DNA of 64,000 bases, taken from NCBI RefSeq assembly GCF_001314995.1, contig NZ_CP012938.1:1736001-1800000 (forward strand), read 5' to 3'. The notes beneath the pieces were generated by a model, which was given only the letters and a program-made list of their open reading frames with translations, ran no database searches and was not told the origin of the DNA. This document shows, piece after piece, positions 18,094 to 25,927 of the stretch (position 1 is the stretch's first letter; every line of letters starts with the position of its first letter). This DNA comes from Bacteroides ovatus (GTDB taxonomy: Bacteria > Bacteroidota > Bacteroidia > Bacteroidales > Bacteroidaceae). A program made the position numbers and the translations under genes.

Positions 18094-21000
18094 TCAAAAT
18101 ACAATAGTAGCTCCCAGAATATAAGTTCTTGCATGGGGGAAGACACCCTGGTCGATTCCCATAGCCGAAGAACTGCCTCCACCGATATTCACTTCCGGGT
18201 CATAACCTCTGTAATTGGTAAAAGTCACCAGGTTATCCCCTGATATATAGACCGTCACTCTGTCCATCAAAGCCTTCCGGGTCAGCGGACGCGGCAAAGT
18301 ATATGACAGTTTCACATTTTTCAGTTTAAAGTAAGATCCGTCTTCTACAAAACGGGAAGAAATAGCCGGGTATTTATCTTTCTCCGCACGGGGCACAGTA
18401 GTGTAGTCTCCCGGATTACGCCAACGCATCAGGACACGGTCGGACTGGTTGCGGGAGTCGAACATTCCTTCGGTAAACATACGGGTGGCATTATAAATAT
18501 CATTCCCGTATGAACCCTGAAAGAAGAAAGACAGGTCAAAATTCTTATATGAAAAAACATTGTTGATGCCATACAGAAATTTCGGCTGTGCACAACCTAA
18601 GATCCGGCGGTCTTCATCTGCACTCAAATCTTCTTCATACACTAACATTCCGTTAGCCTTTTCGTACATCATACGTCCGTTTTGCGGGTTTACTCCTGCT
18701 GCCTGAAAACCATAAAAAGAACCTAAAGCCTGTCCTTTCTGAATGATAGACACATTTCCGGAGATTTTCTTATCAAGTGATCCGGTAAAGATAGCAGGAC
18801 TTCCTGCCATATCTGTCACCTCATTCTTATTAGTGGAGATATTAAAATCTGTTGTCCATTTTAGTTCTCCGGTCAGATTACGCGTGGTCAGTTGGAACTC
18901 CAATCCTTTATTTACCACGCTACCTACATTTTGCATACCCGAATCGAATCCGGAAGTTTGAGGCAGCTTTACCATTAACAGCAAATCGGTTGTTTTCTTA
19001 TAGTATGCATCGGCAGTCAACGTCATTCTTCCATTAAGGAAAGAGAAGTCGAGTCCCACATTGGTCTGGGTAGTTCTCTCCCAACGCAACTTATCATTCC
19101 CTATCTGGCTCTGATAATATCCTGGTAAAATAATGCCATCCATATTATAATTGGCTCCGATTCCATAAATCCCATAAGAACTATAATAACCCACCTGGTC
19201 ATTACCAACCTGTCCCCAGCCGACACGCAGTTTCAAATCACTCAACCAATCCAATGGTTTCATAAATTCCTCCCCAGTCAGTCTCCATCCCAAAGAGAAA
19301 GAAGGGAAATACCCCCAACGGTTGTTCACTCCAAACTTGGAAGAACCGTCAGCACGGAAATTGACAGTGGCGAGGTACTTATTCTGGTAGTCATAGGTCA
19401 CTCTCCCCAATACAGAAGCATTGGTAGATGCACCATAATCTTCACTTGGCTTGTTTAATACAGTTCCGGCGTTCATAGAATGTATTTTATTATCAGAGAA
19501 TCCACGTATAGAACTGTTTGCCGATTCTCCCACATAGCGGGAAGCCACAAACCCCGCCAAAGCCGAGAAACTGTGATCTCCTATCTTCTTAGTATAAGTC
19601 AGAATTTCTTCGTTGATCCATTTGTAATTTAACGAAGTGTTATAACTCGCTTGTCCCTGCTGGTTACGTCCCCAAGCTGAACTGAACGGGTCCAGAAATT
19701 CTTTGTACCGGGAAGCACCCATTTCGATGCCCATGCTTGTTTTTAACTTCAGATCCGGAGTAAAAGAAATCTCCGCATAGAGGTTACCCAACAATTTATG
19801 ATATACATAATCACGAGTATATGACTCTACCGCACTTAAAGGATTCTCCAAAGAAGACAAAAACGGTAGCGTAGGAAATGTTCCGTCCGCATTATATTTA
19901 CCTACCACAGATGGAGTGGTGATGGCTTGCAGAATAACGGTCTCGGAATTTCCATCCGAAACATCGACATCATTGATCTTACTGTAACTTAGGTTCGTTC
20001 CGATCTTTACCCATTTTTTCAATTCCTGTTCCAGATTGATCTTAAAATTCATACGTTCAAATGAAGATGGTTTTACAATACCATCCTGTTTGATAAATCC
20101 GGCTGAAATGTAATAAAGGGATTTTTCGTTTCCACCGGAAATGGATAACTGATAATTCTGCATGGCCGCATTGCGAAACATTTCATCCTGCCAGTCGATA
20201 TTGGCATTATACACGGAGGTATCCATGGCCGGATACCCCAAATCGGAAAGTAAATCCTGATATTCATCTTTATTCAAAACATCTATTCTCTTGGCACGTT
20301 CCGAAAAACCATAGTAGGCATTCAACTCAATTTGCGCTTCACCTTTCCGGCCTCTTTTGGTAGTAATCAGTACTACCCCATTCGCACCTGCATTTCCGTA
20401 GATTGCAGCAGAAGAAGCGTCTTTCAATACCGTAATACTTTCTATTTCGGAAGGGTTGATCGTTTTTGTGTCACTGGTCGGCACTCCATCCACCACATAC
20501 AAAGGTTCGTTTCCTGCATTGATAGACGTAGCTCCCCGGACACGGATAGAGAAACCCTCATTCGGCTTCCCCGAAGGGGTGATAACTTGTACTCCCGCAG
20601 AACGTCCGGCAAGTGCCGACCCGAAATCATTCACGGGAATATTTTCTATATCTTTTGCCAGAACAGTGGATACAGCTCCCGTTATATCTTTCTTCTTCTG
20701 TACGCTATAGCCTACTACAACCACTTCATCCAGTTTTTTCACATCTTCCTCTAAAGTTACATTCAGCATCCGGTTGTCTCCGATTCTTTTTTCCTGGGAC
20801 AGATAACCGAGAAAAGAGTATTGAAGTACTTGATTAGGATGATCGATTTTGATTTCGTACTTACCATCCATATTGGTCACCACTCCATTATTACTTCCTT
20901 TCACCATCACACTGACACCTATCATCGGTTCGCCGGAACTATCCGTAACTTGTCCTGTCACGTTTCTGGCAGTAGCCCCCTGTGTAGATTCTGCGTCTTT

Positions 21001-21348
21001 CTGCCTGACATTCTTGGAGATACGGACAGTTTTGTTATTGATATCGAAAGAGACATCCTGCCCCCGAAACAGATTATTCAGTACATCTTCGATCTTTTGT
21101 TGTTTGGCGTCTATTGAAACTTTTCTTTTTGTATCAATATCCGGTGTTCGAAGAACAAACGTGTAGTTGTATCGCTTATTGATTGTTTCCAACGCCTCAC
21201 CAATTGTCTTATTTTTGAGACTAAGCGTGATAAGTTCTCCATTATTCTGCGCCAATACCGGATTCGTCCAGATAAATAGCGCCAATAGAATTGGTAAAAG
21301 ATTGCTAAATAGCTCTCTAAAATGAGCCGGTTTTTCATGATATTTCAT
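18094..21348 (-). CDS. SusC/RagA TonB-linked transporter with STN signalling domain
   Basis: The 1084-aa outer-membrane importer has, in order: a signal peptide (cleavage near VLAQ), a secretin/TonB STN domain (about residues 38-115) of the kind that signals to an anti-sigma factor, a carboxypeptidase-regulatory-like domain (about 128-205), and a plug with the SusC hallmark LDEVVVVGYSVQKKKDITGAVS. A 22-strand barrel ending in TYILGATIVF completes it. The STN domain fits the FecR/ECF pair encoded just upstream. When glycan is bound, the STN domain should contact FecR and release the sigma factor. It forms one complex with the SusD of the next gene. Confidence 0.96.
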   Translation of the reverse strand: MKYHEKPAHFRELFSNLLPILLALFIWTNPVLAQNNGELITLSLKNKTIGEALETINKRYNYTFVLRTPDIDTKRKVSIDAKQQKIEDVLNNLFRGQDVSFDINNKTVRISKNVRQKDAESTQGATARNVTGQVTDSSGEPMIGVSVMVKGSNNGVVTNMDGKYEIKIDHPNQVLQYSFLGYLSQEKRIGDNRMLNVTLEEDVKKLDEVVVVGYSVQKKKDITGAVSTVLAKDIENIPVNDFGSALAGRSAGVQVITPSGKPNEGFSIRVRGATSINAGNEPLYVVDGVPTSDTKTINPSEIESITVLKDASSAAIYGNAGANGVVLITTKRGRKGEAQIELNAYYGFSERAKRIDVLNKDEYQDLLSDLGYPAMDTSVYNANIDWQDEMFRNAAMQNYQLSISGGNEKSLYYISAGFIKQDGIVKPSSFERMNFKINLEQELKKWVKIGTNLSYSKINDVDVSDGNSETVILQAITTPSVVGKYNADGTFPTLPFLSSLENPLSAVESYTRDYVYHKLLGNLYAEISFTPDLKLKTSMGIEMGASRYKEFLDPFSSAWGRNQQGQASYNTSLNYKWINEEILTYTKKIGDHSFSALAGFVASRYVGESANSSIRGFSDNKIHSMNAGTVLNKPSEDYGASTNASVLGRVTYDYQNKYLATVNFRADGSSKFGVNNRWGYFPSFSLGWRLTGEEFMKPLDWLSDLKLRVGWGQVGNDQVGYYSSYGIYGIGANYNMDGIILPGYYQSQIGNDKLRWERTTQTNVGLDFSFLNGRMTLTADAYYKKTTDLLLMVKLPQTSGFDSGMQNVGSVVNKGLEFQLTTRNLTGELKWTTDFNISTNKNEVTDMAGSPAIFTGSLDKKISGNVSIIQKGQALGSFYGFQAAGVNPQNGRMMYEKANGMLVYEEDLSADEDRRILGCAQPKFLYGINNVFSYKNFDLSFFFQGSYGNDIYNATRMFTEGMFDSRNQSDRVLMRWRNPGDYTTVPRAEKDKYPAISSRFVEDGSYFKLKNVKLSYTLPRPLTRKALMDRVTVYISGDNLVTFTNYRGYDPEVNIGGGSSSAMGIDQGVFPHARTYILGATIVF

Positions 21349-21493
21349 ACCTTTGGCAATGATCTAAGTTAATAATTAATTTTGTTAACTGATTTCCAAA
21401 ACGGGAAAGTGTCGCAACCACTTTCTCGTTTATTTTTTTATTTGTTTATCCATCCATTCCGCACATGTATTTTAAGGTTAATAACTGGGTTGT

Positions 21494-22492
21494 CTATCTC
21501 GTCTTTCTTGAAATTTCAATAATATCCTGATCTCGCTTGATACATAATTCATTGTCTATATTCAATGCTTCGAGCATCTCATCCAAAGAAAGTCCCTGGG
21601 CAAATGTGACAAAGAAAATTTCTTTGAGTAGCGCTTTATCCCTTATCACAATCTGAACATTGAACAGACGTTGAAGTTCCGTTATAATCTCTTGCAGTGT
21701 CTTGTCTCTGAATGTATACTGTCCGTTTCGCCAGGATTGATACCCATCGACGTCAAACTTTTCAAGTTTAACTTGTTTTTTATCCAGTATAGCTTTCTCA
21801 CCCGGAACAAGGAAAATATCCTGCTGATTTAAATCTCCCTTCACCAACAAAGAAATACTTCCTTCAAGCAGTGTGGCTTCCGTGCCTTTATCTTCCGTAT
21901 AAGAACGTACATTAAATCTTGTTCCATGCACTTTGATGCTTAAATCTTTTGTATCTACAATAAAAGGACGTTCCGGATCTTTTGTCACTTCCAGAAAGGT
22001 TTCTCCGCTAACAAATATCTGGCGAACTTGGGTAAACCATTCGGGATAGATAATATGTGTACCGGAATTCAGCCAAACTTTACTCTGGTCGGGCAAAATA
22101 ACTTCTTTCTTTTGCCCATATTCGGCATAGACTTCTATCCAGTTGACTTGTGATTCCTTGTTATCCAGATATAGATAAAGAGTAGCTCCCAATAAAGGAA
22201 TAAACAGAATAGCTGCAACACGTATCAGATAATGTATTGTTCTCGTGAATGTACTCTTTTGAGGAGACGGAGCTACTCCACCAATAGCTTCACAGACCTT
22301 CACAAATGCAGAAGAGGTCATTTCGCGGTCACAGGCTACTTGAGACGATTCTTTCCAAATTTCTTGCAATTCCTGATCGAATTCCGGTTTAGACTCATTC
22401 TCTATGAACCATCGTCCAAACGCACTTGAAGTGATATCCTTCTTCAAGTTATAGAAATAGTCTTTCAATATTCCGGGAGGTAAGAGTTTCAT
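21494..22492 (-). CDS. FecR-family anti-sigma factor
   Basis: The 332-aa single-pass inner-membrane protein has an N-terminal cytoplasmic part (about 1-85) that would hold the sigma factor, a transmembrane segment (about 87-107) and a periplasmic FecR domain (VILPDQSKVWLNSGTHIIYP, then VSGETFLEV). The C-terminal domain resembles the STN-contacting part (DKTLQEIITELQRLFNVQIVI). It lies between the ECF sigma gene and the STN-containing SusC, so the three form a trans-envelope signalling chain. The 145-bp gap to susC may hold a sigma-dependent promoter, but I could not identify its boxes. Confidence 0.9.
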   Translation of the reverse strand: MKLLPPGILKDYFYNLKKDITSSAFGRWFIENESKPEFDQELQEIWKESSQVACDREMTSSAFVKVCEAIGGVAPSPQKSTFTRTIHYLIRVAAILFIPLLGATLYLYLDNKESQVNWIEVYAEYGQKKEVILPDQSKVWLNSGTHIIYPEWFTQVRQIFVSGETFLEVTKDPERPFIVDTKDLSIKVHGTRFNVRSYTEDKGTEATLLEGSISLLVKGDLNQQDIFLVPGEKAILDKKQVKLEKFDVDGYQSWRNGQYTFRDKTLQEIITELQRLFNVQIVIRDKALLKEIFFVTFAQGLSLDEMLEALNIDNELCIKRDQDIIEISRKTR

Positions 22493-22636
22493 TTTTCTTC
22501 GTATTATCTGGTTATATCTGATATACGGAAGCTAGAAAAAGTACACCCAATGCTTTTTCGACTTTAACATTTATAAACTATTAATTGGGAATAGAGGTGT
22601 AACAAAAAGTAGTATGGCAGAGCGGAAAAATTAAAA

Positions 22637-23212
22637 TCAGAGAGAAAGAATGAACAAAACAGCAATCCAATAAAGAAATCCTCCCAGTTTTTCACGAAGT
22701 ATATGCAACGCTATATTCAGATGGCGTTCTACCGTGCGTTTGGATATTCCTAGTTTAGAGGCTATCTCATCATTAGACAATCCTTGCAAACGACTCATGA
22801 CAAACACTGCACGACGCTGCGGAGGCATATTATCCACTTCTTTCATCACCAGTTCTTTAATATGTGACAGATCATAAACACTTTCTATCATTTCATCTGT
22901 ATGATCGCTATCCTTCAGATATGAAATGCTTTCCAAAGGTTCTGAAATGACTAAGGAACGGAAATAATCTGTTATCTCATTCTTTGTGATGGAATACAAA
23001 TAGTTATTAAACTTCCGTTCGCAATCAATCAATTCTCTTTTTGTCCAGACCTTGATAAATACATTTTGAGCTATATCATCGGCAACAAAAGAATCTTTCA
23101 CTATCCCCAATGTGAAGAAACGCACTTGAGAATAGTAACGATCGAAAAGAAGTTTAAAAGCATTTATATCTCCGGAAATCATTCGAGAGATAATATGACT
23201 CTCATTTTTCAT
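22637..23212 (-). CDS. ECF-type RNA polymerase sigma factor
   Basis: The 191-aa protein has sigma region 2 (FKLLFDRYYSQVRFFTLGIVKDSFVADDIAQNVFIKVW, residues about 18-55) and region 4 with a helix-turn-helix (SRLQGLSNDEIASKLGISKRTVERHLNIAL, about 142-172), joined by a linker. The last 15 residues are hydrophobic, as in many Bacteroides sigma factors paired with FecR. It should direct transcription of the SusC/D operon when released by FecR. It begins 34 bp after the AAA-ATPase gene on the same strand. The short gap holds a perfect palindrome TGCAATATTGCA at 23223-23234. Confidence 0.93.
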   Translation of the reverse strand: MKNESHIISRMISGDINAFKLLFDRYYSQVRFFTLGIVKDSFVADDIAQNVFIKVWTKRELIDCERKFNNYLYSITKNEITDYFRSLVISEPLESISYLKDSDHTDEMIESVYDLSHIKELVMKEVDNMPPQRRAVFVMSRLQGLSNDEIASKLGISKRTVERHLNIALHILREKLGGFLYWIAVLFILSL

Positions 23213-23246
23213 AAACAGTTAGTGCAATATTGCAGATTTTATTGTC

Positions 23247-24959
23247 TCATACTTCCCAACATTTCCATCCCTTATTAGCACAAATGTACACCACATATGT
23301 CCGTACATTATAATTAGGAAACTTTTTCTTAGTGTCTTCACCGTATCTTTTCACCTGTTCCACGTGCTCGGGAAGAGGCTCGGAAAGCGCAAGCATCTTT
23401 TCAGCTTCTTTCATACAATAATATTTAAATTCGACCACACGATCATCCGTATAGTAATCTGTACCGGGAATACCGGTCATTTCAAAGTCTGATCGGCCTA
23501 CTGAATTATTCTGTTCGATGGCAAAGGTATAACAACTACTTAAATAACGCGATACCAGTTCGTAGAAAGAACACCGGATAAAGTTTTCATTGATCTTATC
23601 AAAAACTTGTGCTGGAAATTGTCCCAAATATTGTTCGAAATAATTCTGAACGAGTGGTTCTAAGCTTCGATTGGAATCATAGTGCCGATACACAGGAACA
23701 TAACGTTGTGCATTGCCTTCTATTTTGTTCAGTTGATTATAGTAGTCCATGTATACACTACGCATCGTCATATTAGGCAATGTGGTTACAAATTTATCCT
23801 TCAACGTCGTCATTCCCAAATAAAACAAACTAATGGGATAAAACTCTTTATCAAAAAACTTTTTCTTATTAAACTTACTAGCAAGATCAGCCACATTATA
23901 AGGCAATTCATCGTCAATTACCAATGCATCCAACATCGTTTTCGCATTATCCAGCGAAAGAGTCAACCGACGAATCCAATGAATGTCAGTACGTAGATTT
24001 TCATCTACCAATTCGTCCGGAATACTACCGGCATTGGCTGCAAATTTCTTGAAGAAGTAAGTAAGGATAGTGGCATTGAATAACCGATCTCCATTCGGAC
24101 GGAAACGATAACCATCATAGTTACTCACTATTAGTTGCCATATTTCGTCAAAGCGATCCTGTCCTGTAGAATACTTATCAAGCACATAACGTAGATATGT
24201 TTCAGTTTCTTCGTATGTAAACCCAAGCATATTCAGGAAATTAGGCTCAAGAGTCAATATCTCTGCAATATTATATCCACTAGTCAAATCATCCATAGTG
24301 ACAGGCAGCACACCTGTACAAAAACAAGTACGGATACTACCTTCACCAATACCTTTTTTAATTACTTTAAAAAAAGTACGCAGAAAGCTGTCATTAGTAG
24401 TAACTTCTTCATAGAGTGGATCATTATAGGCAGTAAGTAATTGATTGGTGAAATTATCATATTCATCAATCAAAATATAGACTTTAGGCAATTCGTGAGA
24501 GCGGGCGTAAGTAAGCACTTCTTCCAGCATTTTAGATGCATCGCCACGATTGCTAAATTCAAAATCACCAAACAAATCACGATTATGTGCTACCATTACT
24601 TCTACCGGACCGCAATTCAAGTCATTAAAATTCTGTGCCAGCCCTTGAATATGGTCTGACATTACCATTGCGGAGAAGTCATAACGGATTATCATATAAC
24701 GGTTATGTTCTTTTGTCGGATGGTTTCCAATCCACGTGTCACCAAACAATTCTTCAAACCGATGCGCTTTCGTACGGTCATAATAGCAAGCTAGAGTAGA
24801 GACTAACAAACTCTTCCCAAAGCGACGGGGACGCAGAAATACAGGAGCCTTATAATCTTCAAGCTTAGCTATATATTGGGTCTTATCTACGTAATAAAAA
24901 CCACGTTCACGCATTTCTATGAAATCTGCTACTGCATAAGGAATTGTTATACTTGCCAT
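23247..24959 (-). CDS. AAA-ATPase-like / PD-(D/E)XK nuclease-like protein
   Basis: The 570-aa protein belongs to the large Bacteroides family with an N-terminal AAA-ATPase-like domain (YAVADFIEMRERGFYYVDKT, Walker-A-like LRPRRFGKSLLVSTLACYY near residue 45, Walker-B-like YILIDEYDNF near residue 165). A C-terminal PD-(D/E)XK nuclease-like domain contains FEMTGIPGTDYYTDDRVVEFKYY. Genomes of this group carry many copies; their function is not established. The start at 24959 is chosen because a longer frame would begin inside the promoter -7 box. It lies upstream of the sigma factor gene and could in part read through into it. Confidence 0.85.
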   Translation of the reverse strand: MASITIPYAVADFIEMRERGFYYVDKTQYIAKLEDYKAPVFLRPRRFGKSLLVSTLACYYDRTKAHRFEELFGDTWIGNHPTKEHNRYMIIRYDFSAMVMSDHIQGLAQNFNDLNCGPVEVMVAHNRDLFGDFEFSNRGDASKMLEEVLTYARSHELPKVYILIDEYDNFTNQLLTAYNDPLYEEVTTNDSFLRTFFKVIKKGIGEGSIRTCFCTGVLPVTMDDLTSGYNIAEILTLEPNFLNMLGFTYEETETYLRYVLDKYSTGQDRFDEIWQLIVSNYDGYRFRPNGDRLFNATILTYFFKKFAANAGSIPDELVDENLRTDIHWIRRLTLSLDNAKTMLDALVIDDELPYNVADLASKFNKKKFFDKEFYPISLFYLGMTTLKDKFVTTLPNMTMRSVYMDYYNQLNKIEGNAQRYVPVYRHYDSNRSLEPLVQNYFEQYLGQFPAQVFDKINENFIRCSFYELVSRYLSSCYTFAIEQNNSVGRSDFEMTGIPGTDYYTDDRVVEFKYYCMKEAEKMLALSEPLPEHVEQVKRYGEDTKKKFPNYNVRTYVVYICANKGWKCWEV

Positions 24960-24986
24960 AATCCTACTATTTTTTCTATAGACAAA

Positions 24987-25015
24987 CAAAGGTACAAAAT
25001 TGTTAGCAATAACAA
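24987..25015 (-). promoter_or_regulatory. Promoter of the AAA-ATPase-like gene
   Basis: On the minus strand TTG (25013-25015) and TACCTTTG (24987-24994) are 18 bp apart, a good Bacteroides -33/-7 match. The predicted start near 24981 fixes the translation start at 24959 rather than 24989. Confidence 0.7.
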
Positions 25016-25040
25016 GAAGAAATCTTTGAATTGATTGTTA

Positions 25041-25658
25041 TTACTCTTGTTGCCAAACATAAAACACGGTTCTTCCAGCTCCACGTTTACGAAGAATCCC
25101 TTTCTCAATGAAAGTATTCAAATCATCTATTGCTTTCAGCCGGGAAAGTCCGGTCAGGCTACTATATTCCAATCGGGTAATACCACCATTTTTCCTTAGA
25201 AATTCCTGTAAAAGCTGTTGGCGTTGCTCCATAGAAAATTCCACTTTTTGAGAAGAGTGTTTGGATTTATCCACACGTTCCAACTCTATTTCACGCTTAA
25301 TCTTCCTTTTGAACTCTTTGGAAGTGCGCAAATGCACGTTATCAAAACAGATTGATTCGGCACGAATCTCACGTTTAGTCATTACTTTATGCGTACATTT
25401 CAAAGAGATGCTAAAATGCCCGAGTTCGCCAAGTTCTACGATATATCCCTCTGCTAACGTTTCGGCTAGTTCATCCAATACAACTCCTACTACCGCATCT
25501 ATCACGTTATAGTTAAAAGTCTGGGAAGAACGAGATACACGTTCCATGAATTCTTTCTTCGAGTAAGTTCCATTTGGAACGATACGGGCATGCAAAGGCT
25601 TTTGTTCTCCGGTACAATCAGGATCCGGTGTTTCATACAAATCATATTGAGCACTCAT
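25041..25658 (-). CDS. HU-like DNA-binding protein with winged-helix tail
   Basis: The 205-aa protein has an HU/IHF-type domain (about residues 25-125), with GTYSKKEFMERVSRSSQTFNYNVIDAVV and EGYIVELGELGHFSISLKCTHK, then a basic linker. A C-terminal region of about 60 residues (RQQLLQEFLRKNGGITRLEYSSLTGLSRLKAIDDLNTFIEKGILRKRG) looks like a winged helix. This matches the HU-plus-accessory-domain (HU-HIG) architecture of Bacteroidetes. It likely shapes or regulates DNA locally; target sites are unknown. A dense cluster of inverted repeats lies about 95 bp upstream of its start, which could be a binding site, but that is speculation. Confidence 0.8.
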   Translation of the reverse strand: MSAQYDLYETPDPDCTGEQKPLHARIVPNGTYSKKEFMERVSRSSQTFNYNVIDAVVGVVLDELAETLAEGYIVELGELGHFSISLKCTHKVMTKREIRAESICFDNVHLRTSKEFKRKIKREIELERVDKSKHSSQKVEFSMEQRQQLLQEFLRKNGGITRLEYSSLTGLSRLKAIDDLNTFIEKGILRKRGAGRTVFYVWQQE

Positions 25659-25753
25659 AAGTATATCTTTTTATTAGTTCATACATTTATTACTTTCACT
25701 ACGTATATTTAATCGCCTGTTCATTGAACTTTAATCTTCAGTTCATATAAAAA

Positions 25754-25847
25754 TAATCGTCTGACAGCTGTATCTTTTTCGTCTGACAGTTGTCAGACGG
25801 AAAGATAACAGTTGTCAGACGAAAGTTCAACAGCTGTCAGACGATTA
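25754..25847. repeat. Nested inverted-repeat cluster, CGTCTGACAG type
   Basis: A perfect 18-bp inverted repeat (TAATCGTCTGACAGCTGT at 25754-25771 and its complement at 25830-25847) encloses two further copies of the core CGTCTGACAGTTGT/ACAGTTGTCAGACG (25780-25799 and 25808-25822), plus the pair TATCTTT/AAAGATA. Four copies of the core occur in 94 bp, so alternative hairpins or a large cruciform are possible. It lies between the 3' end of the 748-aa gene and the HU-like gene. Confidence 0.9.
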
Positions 25848-25850
25848 ATC

Positions 25851-25882
25851 TATCGCATACAAAGGTATAACTTTATGCGATA
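25851..25882. repeat. Hairpin TATCGCATA/TATGCGATA
   Basis: A perfect 9-bp inverted repeat (25851-25859 and 25874-25882) with a 14-nt loop directly follows the repeat cluster. It may be part of the same folded element or a weak terminator. Confidence 0.7.
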
Positions 25883-25898
25883 CGACCTTTAAATCTTA

Positions 25899-25920
25899 GG
25901 AGGAAAAAGACAATTCCTCC
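25899..25920 (-). terminator. Hairpin downstream of the 748-aa gene
   Basis: GGAGGAA (25899-25905) and TTCCTCC (25914-25920) form a 7-bp stem with an 8-nt loop, 8 bp after the stop of the 748-aa gene on the minus strand. There is no strong T-run after it, so it may act as an RNA-end stabiliser rather than a full terminator. Confidence 0.55.
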
Positions 25921-25927
25921 CAAGAAT

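Noticed and set aside
23223..23234. TGCAATATTGCA palindrome before the ECF sigma gene as an operator
   Set aside because: It is a single 12-bp A+T-rich palindrome, without a second copy or nearby regulator; mentioned only in the sigma factor entry.
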